Part shown: one piece after another, positions 31,771 to 39,575 of the stretch
Position numbering within the stretch: the first letter of the stretch is position 1
Layout: every line of letters begins with the position of its first letter
Source of the DNA: JBBPZA01 sp038199375
GTDB taxonomy: Bacteria; Actinomycetota; Thermoleophilia; Solirubrobacterales; Solirubrobacteraceae
DNA length: 50,790 bases
NCBI GenBank assembly: GCA_038199375.1
Contig: JBBPZA010000122.1
Span: forward strand, 1 to 50,790
Direction: 5' to 3'
Notes under the pieces: model-generated
What the model saw: the letters and a program-made list of their open reading frames with translations, nothing else
Database searches by the model: none
What the model was told of the DNA's origin: nothing
Program-made: the position numbers and the translations under genes

Positions 31771-32649
31771 CTACCTCGAGCCCGAGCTCACGACCCCGCG
31801 GGTCCTCTCGACGTCGCGCGCCATCTGCTCGACGAGCGCGTCGACCGAGTCGAAGCGCCGCTCACCGCGCAGTCGCTCGTGGAACTCGAGGGTGAGCTCG
31901 CGGCCGTAGAGATCGCCGTCGAAGTCGAGCAGGTAGGCCTCGACGAGCAGGCCTCGGCCGGTGTCGAAGGTCGGGCGCACACCGACGCTCACGGCGGCCG
32001 GCCGCTCGTCCGCCAGGCACGCGTAGACGCCGTGGCCGGGGGTCGCGTAGGCATCGTCGGGAACGATGTTCGCCGTCGGATAGCCGAGCTCTCGGCCGCG
32101 CCGGTCGCCCGCGACGACCTCGCCGCGCATCTGGAACGGCGCCCCGAGGAAGCGCTGCGCAGCGGCGACGTCGCCCGCGGCGACCAGGCCGCGGATATGG
32201 CTCGAGGAGACGATCTCGCCCTCCACCTCGACGAGTGCGACCACTCTGGTGGCGAACTCGGGTCGAGCCCCGAGCATCGCCGCGTCGCCCCGCGCGCCGT
32301 GACCGAAGCGGAAGTTCTCGCCCACCGAGACCTCGCGGGCGTCCAGCGCCCCTACGAGCACGCTCTCGATGAAGTCCTCGGCGCTGCGGTCCGCGAAGGC
32401 GCGGTCGAATCCGACCACCGCCAGCTCCTCGACGCCGAGCGCGGCGGTCAGGTCGGCCTTGACGTCCAGGCTGGTCAGGAGCTTCGGGGTCGCCTCGGGC
32501 CTGATGACGGCGAGCGGGTGGGGCTCGAAGGTGAGCACCGTGTCCGAGCCGCGGATCACTTCGCGGTGCCCGAGATGGACGCCGTCGAACTCGCCTACGG
32601 CGACTCGCCGGGGCCGCCGCACCACGTCTTCGAGCCGGGTGACCTTCAC
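31771..32649 (-). CDS. ribF: Bifunctional riboflavin kinase / FAD synthetase
   Basis: RibF makes FMN and FAD from riboflavin. The ~292-residue protein has the adenylyltransferase domain (AVGEFDGVHLGHREVI, TVLTFEPHPLAVI, SSSHIRGLVAAGDV) and the flavokinase domain (GYPTANIVPDD, GVYACLAD, SVGVRPTFD, EFHERLRGERRF). Between HLGH and TVLTFEPHP only a few residues remain, about 14 fewer than in most RibF proteins, so the first helix is shortened. GTG at 32649 overlaps the truB stop by 4 bp, the usual truB-ribF coupling. Confidence 0.95.
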   Translation of the reverse strand: MKVTRLEDVVRRPRRVAVGEFDGVHLGHREVIRGSDTVLTFEPHPLAVIRPEATPKLLTSLDVKADLTAALGVEELAVVGFDRAFADRSAEDFIESVLVGALDAREVSVGENFRFGHGARGDAAMLGARPEFATRVVALVEVEGEIVSSSHIRGLVAAGDVAAAQRFLGAPFQMRGEVVAGDRRGRELGYPTANIVPDDAYATPGHGVYACLADERPAAVSVGVRPTFDTGRGLLVEAYLLDFDGDLYGRELTLEFHERLRGERRFDSVDALVEQMARDVERTRGVVSSGSR

Positions 32650-33500
32650 CCCCGGAACCCTACGATGGGCTTGAGCAGCCCATCCTCCCGCGGCTCGGCC
32701 AGCGCGACCAGCCCCTCGTCGTCGAGCAACCGCACCACGCCGCCCGCCGCCGCGCCCGGCACCGGCCTGCCGTGGGCGGCCGCGCGGGCGAGGTCGCCGG
32801 AGAGGCGACGCTCGGGGAGGAAGTCGAGGGCGTCGACGAGCGGCACGACCCTGTCGGCGAGGGCCCGCTCGGGCGAAGCGCGGCCTCCGCGCGCGTCGGC
32901 GGCGCGCTCGGGCGGGGGTGTGGCCTGATCGACGGAAAAAGATCCGATGCGGGTCCTGCGCAGCTCCTCGCAGTAGGCGTCTCCGAGGTCGGCGATGAGC
33001 GAGCGCACGTAGGTCCCGGCCGAGCACTCGATCTCGAAGCCCGCGCGGTCCCCGGCGCGCCAGAGCGCCTCGAAGCGATGTACGACCACCGTGCGCTCGG
33101 CAACCTGCACCTCCTCTCCCCTGCGCGCCCGCCGGTAGGCCCGCTCGCCGTCGACCTTCACCGCGCTGTAGGCGGGAGGGCGCTGGCGCAGCTCACCGGT
33201 CGGAAGCGCGAGGCGCTCCGAAGGCATCCTCCCGGTGCGGGTGATCTCCCCCTCGGGATCGCCCGTGCTCGACACCGCACCCAGCCGCGCGACGGCGACG
33301 TAGGTCTTGGGCAGGGCCACGAGGAAGCGCTGGGCCCGGGTAGCGCGACCGACCAGCACGAGAAGCAGCCCCGTCGCGAAGGGGTCGAGCGTCCCCGCGT
33401 GACCGACCCGGCGCACGCCCAAGGCGCGCCGAACGCGCGCGACGACGTCGTGCGAGGTCATGCCCGCGAGCTTGTCGACCAGCAGGACGCCGTCTCGCAC
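32646..33500 (-). CDS. truB: tRNA pseudouridine(55) synthase
   Basis: TruB makes pseudouridine 55 in the T loop of tRNAs. In 284 residues there are GVLLVDKLAGMTSHDVV, the catalytic Asp39 in RRVGHAGTLDPFATGLLLVLVG, PPAYSAVKVDGERAYRRARRG and CSAGTYVRSLIADLG; a PUA-like C-terminus ends the protein. Start GTG at 33500 opens the family N-terminus MRDGVLLVDK. An 8-bp perfect hairpin lies directly against the start codon (33500-33518). It follows nrnA by 23 bp. Confidence 0.95.
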   Translation of the reverse strand: MRDGVLLVDKLAGMTSHDVVARVRRALGVRRVGHAGTLDPFATGLLLVLVGRATRAQRFLVALPKTYVAVARLGAVSSTGDPEGEITRTGRMPSERLALPTGELRQRPPAYSAVKVDGERAYRRARRGEEVQVAERTVVVHRFEALWRAGDRAGFEIECSAGTYVRSLIADLGDAYCEELRRTRIGSFSVDQATPPPERAADARGGRASPERALADRVVPLVDALDFLPERRLSGDLARAAAHGRPVPGAAAGGVVRLLDDEGLVALAEPREDGLLKPIVGFRG

Positions 33501-33518
33501 CCGCCCACTATGGGCGGG
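33500..33518. promoter_or_regulatory. Hairpin abutting the truB start codon
   Basis: CCCGCCCA and TGGGCGGG form a perfect 8-bp stem with a 3-base loop between the nrnA stop and the truB GTG. On the minus strand the 3' arm ends at the first base of the start codon and includes the only purine-rich stretch that could serve as a ribosome-binding site. It could limit truB translation unless ribosomes from nrnA melt it. Confidence 0.4.
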
Positions 33519-33523
33519 CGAGC

Positions 33524-34540
33524 TCAGGGCTGGGACGAAGCGGGCGCGAGCTGGGAGCGCACCTCGCCGCGCAGGAACTCCACCAGCTCTGCGTCGGGGA
33601 GCTCGGTGGTGAAGCCCGCGGCCTGCCGGTGGCCGCCGCCGCCCTGGGCGCGGGCTATGCGCGAGACGTCCACCCGGTCGTCGGAGGAGCGCAGCGAGAC
33701 CTTGCGTCGGCCGGCTTGGTCGTCGCCGAGGCGGTCGCGGACGACCGCGGCGACCGCGGTGCCCTCGACGGAGCGCAGGTGGTCGATGACCCCCTCGGAG
33801 AAGTTCTCCTCGGCCGAGGTCTCCTCGAAGTCGCGCGCGTCCAGGCGGCTGAGGGTCAGCGCTCCTTCGTCGTAGCGCTCGACCTTCGCGAGGCCGCGGG
33901 CGAGCAGCTCGAGCTTGCCGAAGGGAATGCCCTCGTAGAGTCGTCGGTAGATCTCGTGGACGTCGACACCCGCGCCGATGAGCTCGGCCGCCATCACGTG
34001 GGCGCGGGTCCCCGTGTTCTCGTACATGAACTTCCCGGTGTCGGTCACCAGGCCGACGTAGAGCGCCTCGGCGATGGTCGGCGACGGCGCGACGCCGAGA
34101 TCGGGCATGAGGTCCCAAACCATCTCGGCCGTGCACGACGCCTCGCGGGTCACCCAGTTGACCGTCCCGAAGCGCGTGTTGTCGTGATGATGGTCGATGT
34201 TGAGGGTCTGCGCACCGGGACGCCTGAGCCCGTAGGCCGGATTGCGATCGACGTTGCCGCAGTCCAGGAAGATGATCGTGCGGCGCTCGACGTCATCGGG
34301 CACGACGCTGACCAGCCCGTCGAGCGCGAAGAAGCGGTACTCGTAGGGCAGCGGCAGCTCGTCGGCCGCCATGAACATCGTCGAGTCCTTGCCCAGCCGG
34401 CTGAGGATCTCCTGCATCGCGACGAGCGAGCCCAGCGCATCGCCGTCGGGGTTCTCGTGGGTGACCAGCACGAAGCGCTCGGCGGTCCCGACCACTTCGA
34501 GCACCTGATCGCGATCGGCTGCGGATCCGTTGAAGCTCAT
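33524..34540 (-). CDS. nrnA: DHH-family nanoRNase / pAp phosphatase
   Basis: NrnA removes 2-5 nt RNA fragments and dephosphorylates 3'-phosphoadenosine 5'-phosphate. The 338-residue protein has the DHH-superfamily motifs THENPDGDALGS, FLDCGN, NIDHHHDN and VGLVTDTGKFMYENT, then the DHHA1 domain with GGGGHRQAAGFTTE. In actinobacteria it sits, as here, between rbfA and truB. The ATG at 34540 overlaps the rbfA stop by 4 bp. Confidence 0.94.
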   Translation of the reverse strand: MSFNGSAADRDQVLEVVGTAERFVLVTHENPDGDALGSLVAMQEILSRLGKDSTMFMAADELPLPYEYRFFALDGLVSVVPDDVERRTIIFLDCGNVDRNPAYGLRRPGAQTLNIDHHHDNTRFGTVNWVTREASCTAEMVWDLMPDLGVAPSPTIAEALYVGLVTDTGKFMYENTGTRAHVMAAELIGAGVDVHEIYRRLYEGIPFGKLELLARGLAKVERYDEGALTLSRLDARDFEETSAEENFSEGVIDHLRSVEGTAVAAVVRDRLGDDQAGRRKVSLRSSDDRVDVSRIARAQGGGGHRQAAGFTTELPDAELVEFLRGEVRSQLAPASSQP

Positions 34541-34911
34541 CGATCCACCCCGCCTCCCGCACTCTCCTCGTCTTCGAGTCCCTCGGCCTCGAGGAGCTCG
34601 GTGATCCGCATGCCGTGATCGATGCTGTGGTCGTAGGAGAAGGCCAGCGTGGGGGTGTTCTTGAGCCGGAGCGTCGCGACCCGGCTTTGAAGGAAACCGT
34701 GGGCCGAGCGCAGTCCGTCCAGGCTCGCCTGCCGCGCCTGCGCGTCACCGAGCACGCTGACGTAGACCGTCGCATAGCGCAGGTCGGGGCTGGTCTTGAC
34801 GGCAGTGACGGTCACGAATCCGACGCGGGGATCCTTCAGCTCGTTGGTGATGGCCCCGCTCAAGACCTCCCTCACGGCCTCGTCCACGCGGGGCATGCGA
34901 CCCGGGGCCAT
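34537..34911 (-). CDS. rbfA: 30S ribosome-binding factor A
   Basis: RbfA is a small KH-fold factor for late 30S maturation and cold adaptation. The 124-residue protein shows RMPRVDEAVREVLSGAITNELKDPRVGFVTVTAVKTSPDLRYATVYVSVLG and NTPTLAFSYDHSIDHGMRITELLE. Start ATG at 34911, 1 bp after the ylxP stop. It overlaps nrnA by 4 bp at its end. Confidence 0.95.
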   Translation of the reverse strand: MAPGRMPRVDEAVREVLSGAITNELKDPRVGFVTVTAVKTSPDLRYATVYVSVLGDAQARQASLDGLRSAHGFLQSRVATLRLKNTPTLAFSYDHSIDHGMRITELLEAEGLEDEESAGGGVDR

Positions 34912-34912
34912 C

Positions 34913-35218
34913 TTATCCTCGTAGCTCGTCTACCGAGGCAAGGATCCGCTCGACCCTCGCCCCATGCGGGAAACGCGCGTCGAGGTAGCGCTCGACGCCA
35001 TCCGCCGTCTCGTCGAGAACCGAGAGCGACCGGCCGGCGATCGCGGCGGTCAGGGTGGCCCGCTGCCAGGTGTCCTGGTGGTCGGTCTCGGCCACCGAGA
35101 TGCCCAGCCGGCCGCGCAGGTGGGCCTTGACCGACTGGAGCTCTGAGCGCTTGCCCTTGAGGCTCGAGGAATCGGGGAAGTGAAGGTGGATGACGAGGAC
35201 GGCGAGATAGCCGCTCAC
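34913..35218 (-). CDS. ylxP: YlxP-like DUF503 protein
   Basis: The 101-residue protein belongs to DUF503, a short alpha/beta protein found between infB and rbfA in many Gram-positive operons. The signature is LAVLVIHLHFPDSSSLKGKRSELQSVKAHLRGRLGISVAETDHQDTWQRATL. Its role is thought to be in ribosome biogenesis but is not firmly known. GTG at 35218 overlaps the infB stop (GTGA); the frame stays open upstream to 35308, but that would run within infB and lacks family similarity. Confidence 0.9.
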   Translation of the reverse strand: MSGYLAVLVIHLHFPDSSSLKGKRSELQSVKAHLRGRLGISVAETDHQDTWQRATLTAAIAGRSLSVLDETADGVERYLDARFPHGARVERILASVDELRG

Positions 35219-37518
35219 GCCAGCTCGCGCTCGACGCTGCGGGTCTCGTAGATCTCGATCTCGTCGCCGTCCTTGACGTCCTGGAAGTCGCGCAGGACGA
35301 TGCCGCACTCATATCCCGAGGCCACCTCCCGAACGTCGTCGTTGAAGCGGCGAAGGCTTGCGATCTGGCCGTCGTAGACCACGGTGCCGTCACGCACGAG
35401 CCGCGCCTTGGCGCCACGGGTGACCTTGCCCTCGGTGACGTAGGAGCCGGCGATGGTGCCCACCTTGGAGGCCTTGAAGGTCTGGCGGATCTCGACGTGG
35501 CCGAGGGTCTCCTCGACCTCCTCGGGCTCGAGCATGCCCTCCATGGCGGCGCGCAGCTCCTCGAGCGCCTTGTAGATGACCGAGTAGCTGCGGATCTCGA
35601 CGCCCTCGCGGTCGGCCAGCACGCGGGCGTCGCCGATCGGCCGGACGTTGAAGCCGAGGATGACGCCGTCGGAGGCGGCCGCGAGCATGACGTCTGACTC
35701 GGTGATCCCGCCGACTCCGCGGTGGATGACGTTGACCGACACCTCGTCCTGGGGCAGGCGGGCGATCTCGTCCTCGACGGCCTCCAGCGAGCCTGAGACG
35801 TCGGCCTTGAGGACGAGGTTGAGCTCCTTGACGCGCCCCTCCCGGGCCAGGGTGAACACCTGGTCGAGCGAGATCTTCGTTCCCGAGCGCCGCGCGAGCG
35901 ACTCGGTCTTCAGGCGGTTGGCGCGCTCCCCCGCGAGCTGGCGGGCACGGCGGTCGTTCTCGACCACGCGCACGTAGTCACCGGCCTCGGGGACACCGTC
36001 GAAGCCGAGGATCTCGACCGGCTCTCCGGGCAGCGCCCGCTTGACGCGCTCGCCGAGGAAGTCGTGCATGGCGCGCACCCGGCCCCAGTTGGCCCCGGCG
36101 ACGAGTGCGTCGCCCATGTGCAGGGTGCCGCGCTGGATGAGGACGGTGACCACGGGCCCGCGGCCGGGGTCGAGCTTCGATTCCACGACGACGCCCGAGG
36201 CCTCCGTGTCGGGGTTGGCCTTGAGCTCCTCGAGCTCTGCGACGACCTGGATTGTGTCGAGCAGGTCGTCGAGGCCCTGGCGGGTCTTGGCGGAGACCTC
36301 GACGAACTCGGTCTCTCCTCCCCAGTCGGCGGGGTTGATCCCGCGCTGGGCCATCTCGGTCCGGACACGTACGGGGTCCGATCCCTCCTTGTCGATCTTG
36401 TTGACGGCGACGAGGATCGGGACGTCGGCGGCCCTGGCGTGGTCGATGGCCTCCTCGGTCTGGGGCTTCACGCCGTCGTCGGCGGCGACGACGATCACCG
36501 CGACGTCGGTCACCCGCGCGCCGCGGGCGCGCATCGCGGTGAACGCCTCGTGGCCGGGAGTGTCGAGGAAGGTGACCATCTTCTCGGCGTGGCGGACCTG
36601 GTAGGCGCCGATGTGCTGGGTGATGCCGCCGGCCTCCCCCGCGGCGACCTCGGTCGAGCGGATCGCGTCGAGCAGCGAGGTCTTTCCATGGTCTACGTGG
36701 CCCATGATCGTGACCACCGGCGGGCGGTCAACGAGGTCTGCGTCCTCGTCCTGGTACTCCGGCTCGTCGTCGACCTCGTCGGCGGCGTGGACGATCTCGA
36801 TCTTCTTGTCGAACTCCTCCGCGAGCAGGCCGATCGCCTCGTCGGAGAGCGTCTGGGTGAGGGTGGCCATCTCCCCCAGCCCCATGAGCTTCTTGATGAT
36901 CTCGGGGACCGGCACGCCGAGGTACTCGGCGACGTCCTTGACCGTCGAGCCCGAGTTGACCCGGATGTCCCGGACCTCGGCGACGGTCGTCTCGCGCTGC
37001 CCGGCCTCCTCGTAGGCCAGACGGCCGCGGCGGCGGCCGCCGCCGCCGCGGCGCCGGCCGCGCGGGGGCTGCTGGGTGGGCGGGCCGCCGGGCTGGCGGC
37101 GCGAGGCCTGCGAGTCGATGACGACCCGGCGCCGCCCTCCGCCCGCGCCGGGTGCGCGCTCGCCGGAGAGCGACCCGCGGGTGGGACGCTGCTTGCCCGC
37201 GTCTCCCGGGCGGCCCTGCGCCTCGGGCCCCGGCTGGCCTCCGGTGGAGCCGTCGGGCGCGGCCGGCGGCGCCTGGCCGGGTACTGGGCCCTCACCGGCC
37301 GCGGGACTCGCGGCGGTGCCGTGGCCCGTCTCGGCGCTGACGTCGCCGTTGTCCGATTCGGCGCCGGTGCCCCCGTTGATCACCCTCAGCGCGGAGGCTT
37401 CGTCGATGTTCGACGCGGTCGCGCCGACCTCGACGCCCGCCGCGCGCAGGCGGGCCAGGAGGTCCTTGGGGGACATCCCGTTCTCCTTGGCTATCTCGTG
37501 AACTCGCTTCTTTGCCAT
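35215..37518 (-). CDS. infB: Translation initiation factor IF-2
   Basis: IF-2 is the GTPase that brings fMet-tRNA to the 30S and promotes subunit joining. The 767-residue protein has an N-terminal IF2N segment (VHEIAKENGMSPKDLLARLRAAG) and a long Gly/Pro/Ala/Arg-rich linker (~55-168). A second IF2N (GSTVKDVAEYLGVPVPEIIKKLMGLGEMA) precedes the G domain with G1 GHVDHGKT (273-280), G3 DTPGHEAF and G4 NKID. Domains II-IV follow, with the C-terminal GYECGIVLRDFQDVKDGDEIEIYE. The ATG at 37518 has GGAGAG upstream. It lies 12 bp after ylxR. Confidence 0.97.
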   Translation of the reverse strand: MAKKRVHEIAKENGMSPKDLLARLRAAGVEVGATASNIDEASALRVINGGTGAESDNGDVSAETGHGTAASPAAGEGPVPGQAPPAAPDGSTGGQPGPEAQGRPGDAGKQRPTRGSLSGERAPGAGGGRRRVVIDSQASRRQPGGPPTQQPPRGRRRGGGGRRRGRLAYEEAGQRETTVAEVRDIRVNSGSTVKDVAEYLGVPVPEIIKKLMGLGEMATLTQTLSDEAIGLLAEEFDKKIEIVHAADEVDDEPEYQDEDADLVDRPPVVTIMGHVDHGKTSLLDAIRSTEVAAGEAGGITQHIGAYQVRHAEKMVTFLDTPGHEAFTAMRARGARVTDVAVIVVAADDGVKPQTEEAIDHARAADVPILVAVNKIDKEGSDPVRVRTEMAQRGINPADWGGETEFVEVSAKTRQGLDDLLDTIQVVAELEELKANPDTEASGVVVESKLDPGRGPVVTVLIQRGTLHMGDALVAGANWGRVRAMHDFLGERVKRALPGEPVEILGFDGVPEAGDYVRVVENDRRARQLAGERANRLKTESLARRSGTKISLDQVFTLAREGRVKELNLVLKADVSGSLEAVEDEIARLPQDEVSVNVIHRGVGGITESDVMLAAASDGVILGFNVRPIGDARVLADREGVEIRSYSVIYKALEELRAAMEGMLEPEEVEETLGHVEIRQTFKASKVGTIAGSYVTEGKVTRGAKARLVRDGTVVYDGQIASLRRFNDDVREVASGYECGIVLRDFQDVKDGDEIEIYETRSVERELA

Positions 37519-37530
37519 CGGCTCTCCAGT

Positions 37531-37740
37531 CTAGAACGGACGCTCGGCGCGGACAGCGACCCTTCGCCGCAGCGTCCGTGCGAAGGCCCGGCGGCCCAAT
37601 GCGGCCTCCCAGCAGCCCTCGTCGCGGTGCAGGTAGGCGCCCCGGCCGGGCAAGATCGCGGCGGGATCGGCGGTCAACGCGCCGTCGACCGCGACGAACC
37701 GCAGCAGCTGCGCCTTGTCCTGGGTCCGGCGGCAGCCCAC
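37531..37740 (-). CDS. ylxR: YlxR-like DUF448 RNA-binding protein
   Basis: YlxR is a small protein always near nusA and infB; it binds RNA or nucleoid-associated targets and has been linked to RNase P and transcription control. Visible are CRRTQDKAQLLRFVAVDG, GRGAYLHRDEGCWEAALGRRAFARTLRR. With GTG at 37740 the protein has 69 residues but loses the first cysteine of the family CVGC motif. The frame continues upstream through ATPQRSC to an ATA codon at 37764-37762, one base into the nusA stop overlap, where other species have ATG (MATPQRSCVGCRR). Initiation at AUA, preceded by GAGGG, is possible. No other usual start exists upstream. Confidence 0.88.
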   Translation of the reverse strand: MGCRRTQDKAQLLRFVAVDGALTADPAAILPGRGAYLHRDEGCWEAALGRRAFARTLRRRVAVRAERPF

Positions 37741-37760
37741 GCAGCTTCGCTGCGGGGTGG

Positions 37761-39047
37761 CTATGACTCGCCGCCCTCGGGCGCCCCTGACAGGGCGGCG
37801 ACCTCGTCGCTGTCGATCGTCGCGAGCGCCTGGTGGGCGTCCAGGCCGCAGTAGCGCGAGCCGGGCAGCCCGGCGTTGGGGCAGCGGCGTCCGTTCGCGA
37901 GGATGGCGGCGCAGCGGCCGGAGACCTCCTCCTCCTCGTAGCCCGACTCGGCCTCCTCCTCGGCGAACTCGGTCTCGGAGCGGATGTCGATCCGCCAGCC
38001 GGTCAGACGGGCGGCGAGCCGCGCGTTCTGGCCCTCGCGGCCGATGGCCAGCGAGAGCTGGTCGTCGGGTACGACCACGGTCGCCTGCTTGCCGTCGTCG
38101 TCGACGAGCACTTCGCGCACGCGGGCGGGCGAGAGCGCCTTGGCGACGAAGCGGGCGGGCTCGTCGTTGTAGGGAATGATGTCGATCTTCTCGCCGCGCA
38201 GCTCAGAGACGACCATTCGAACCCGCGAGCCGCGCGGCCCGACGCAGGCGCCGACGGGGTCGACCCCGTCGGCGTGGGAGCACACCGCGATCTTCGAGCG
38301 GTAGCCCGGCTCGCGGGCCACGTCGGTGATCTCGACGAGGCCATCGGCGATCTCGGGCACCTCGAGCTCGAAGAGCTTCTTGATGAGCTCCGGGTCGCGG
38401 CGCGAGACGATGATGCTCGGCCCCTTGGACTGGTTTGAGACCTCCTTGATGACCGCCTTGACGCGCTGGGAGTGGTCATAGCGCTCGGACTCGATCTGCT
38501 CGGACTTGGGCAGGAGCGCCTCGACGCGCTCGCGCAGCGACACGAGCGTGTAGCGCGAGTCCGACTGCTGGACGATGCCCGTGATCAGCTCGCCCACGCG
38601 GTCGCGGTACTCCTCGTACATCATGTCGCGCTCGGCCTCGCGGATCCGCTGGAGGATCACCTGCTTGGCGGTCTGGGCGGCGATGCGCCCGAAGTCGTCA
38701 GGGGTGACGTCGACGTGCTCGATGTCGGGGAGATACAGCGGGAGCTTCTCGGGGTCGAGCTCTGGCTCGGGCGGGTCGCGGCGCTCGCCGGTCTCGGGAT
38801 CGACGTGGGGCAGCTCGGCCTCGGGCCAGACAAGCAGCTCGTCCTCGATCTCCGGGGTCAGCTGAAGCTCCCACACGGTGAAGTCGCCCGTCTCGCGGTC
38901 CATCTCGACGCGGGCGTACTGGGCGGACTCGGCGGCCTTCTTGTAAGCGGAGAGCAACGCGTCCTCGAGCGCGAGGAAGAGCTTCTCGGAGGCGATGCCC
39001 TTCTCCCTGGCGAGGGCTCGCGTGGCTTCCAGGATCTCCTTGGACAC
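37761..39047 (-). CDS. nusA: Transcription termination/antitermination protein NusA with zinc-finger-like tail
   Basis: NusA binds RNA polymerase and modulates pausing and termination. In 428 residues there is the N-terminal RNAP-binding domain (LFLALEDALLSAYKKAAE) with an acidic Pro-rich insertion near 85-105. The S1 domain (GELITGIVQQSDSRYTLVSL) and two KH domains (IAVCSHADGVDPVGACVGPRGSRVRMVVSELRGEKIDII, LSLAIGREGQNARLAARLTGWRIDI) follow. The C-terminus adds a cysteine cluster, C379-x9-C389-x10-C400-x4-H405 (GRCAAILANGRRCPNAGLPG), resembling a small zinc-binding motif of the DUF5763 kind, absent from typical NusA. It directly follows rimP by 2 bp. Confidence 0.96.
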   Translation of the reverse strand: MSKEILEATRALAREKGIASEKLFLALEDALLSAYKKAAESAQYARVEMDRETGDFTVWELQLTPEIEDELLVWPEAELPHVDPETGERRDPPEPELDPEKLPLYLPDIEHVDVTPDDFGRIAAQTAKQVILQRIREAERDMMYEEYRDRVGELITGIVQQSDSRYTLVSLRERVEALLPKSEQIESERYDHSQRVKAVIKEVSNQSKGPSIIVSRRDPELIKKLFELEVPEIADGLVEITDVAREPGYRSKIAVCSHADGVDPVGACVGPRGSRVRMVVSELRGEKIDIIPYNDEPARFVAKALSPARVREVLVDDDGKQATVVVPDDQLSLAIGREGQNARLAARLTGWRIDIRSETEFAEEEAESGYEEEEVSGRCAAILANGRRCPNAGLPGSRYCGLDAHQALATIDSDEVAALSGAPEGGES

Positions 39048-39049
39048 GG

Positions 39050-39466
39050 CTACCCCCCGACGAGGTTGGAACGCTTGATGTCGTCGTACTCGATCGACAC
39101 GACGCCGCTCGCGGCGGCGATCGTGACCCCGCCCTCCGTCGCCCCGACCAGCTCGCCCGTGAAGCTGCGCTGCCCGTCGTGGTCGCCTCGGGTGCGCACC
39201 CGCGCGCGGTAGCCCAGGAAGCGGCGGAAGTGCGACGGCTTGGTCAGCGGCCGCTCGGCGCCGGGCGAGGAGACCTCGAGCCCGAAGCGCTCGCGGATGG
39301 GCATGAGATGGGTCGAGACGCGCTCGCAGAGCTCGAGCGACACGCCGTCGGGATGGTCGATGAACAGGCGCACGGTGGCGCCGCCCACGATCTCCGCGAG
39401 CAGAACCTCGACGTCCGGCTCACTCCGGGCGAGAAGTCGCTCGATGTCCGCTTGGATCGCGCTCAC
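39050..39466 (-). CDS. rimP: Ribosome maturation factor RimP
   Basis: RimP assists early 30S assembly. The 138-residue protein has the N-terminal alpha/beta domain with VEVLLAEIVGGATVRLFIDHPDGVSLELCERVSTHL and SSPGAERPLTKPSHFRRFLG, and a C-terminal Sm-like domain (FTGELVGATEGGVTIA, YDDIKRSNLV). Start GTG at 39466 is supported by the Shine-Dalgarno AAAGGAG; the frame extends upstream to 39877 without family similarity. It begins the rimP-nusA-ylxR-infB operon, right after two strong hairpins and a U-run. Confidence 0.93.
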   Translation of the reverse strand: MSAIQADIERLLARSEPDVEVLLAEIVGGATVRLFIDHPDGVSLELCERVSTHLMPIRERFGLEVSSPGAERPLTKPSHFRRFLGYRARVRTRGDHDGQRSFTGELVGATEGGVTIAAASGVVSIEYDDIKRSNLVGG

Positions 39467-39485
39467 GTCCGAGGGCTCCTTTCCC

Positions 39486-39513
39486 AAATAAAAAAGTGGG
39501 CGAGCGCCCACTT
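39486..39513 (-). terminator. Rho-independent terminator/attenuator before rimP
   Basis: AAGTGGGC (39494-39501) and GCCCACTT (39506-39513) form a perfect 8-bp stem with a 4-base loop. On the minus strand it is followed by TTTTATTT. It lies 20-48 bp upstream of the rimP start and abuts its ribosome-binding site. It could end the TPR gene transcript, attenuate the rimP operon, or both. Confidence 0.8.
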
Positions 39514-39524
39514 CCGGTACGGCT

Positions 39525-39544
39525 CGCCGGGCGGAGGCCCGGCG
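39525..39544. promoter_or_regulatory. Second hairpin of the rimP leader
   Basis: CGCCGGGC (39525-39532) and GCCCGGCG (39537-39544) form another perfect 8-bp stem with a 4-base loop, 11 bp upstream of the terminator hairpin. There is no U-run of its own. The pair has matched stem and loop lengths. Confidence 0.55.
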
Positions 39545-39575
39545 CGAAAGCTGTCGGACGAGGATAGCAACGGCG

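Noticed and set aside
36064..37854. 596-codon plus-strand frame opposite infB and ylxR
   Set aside because: Antisense to IF-2 with no motifs of its own.
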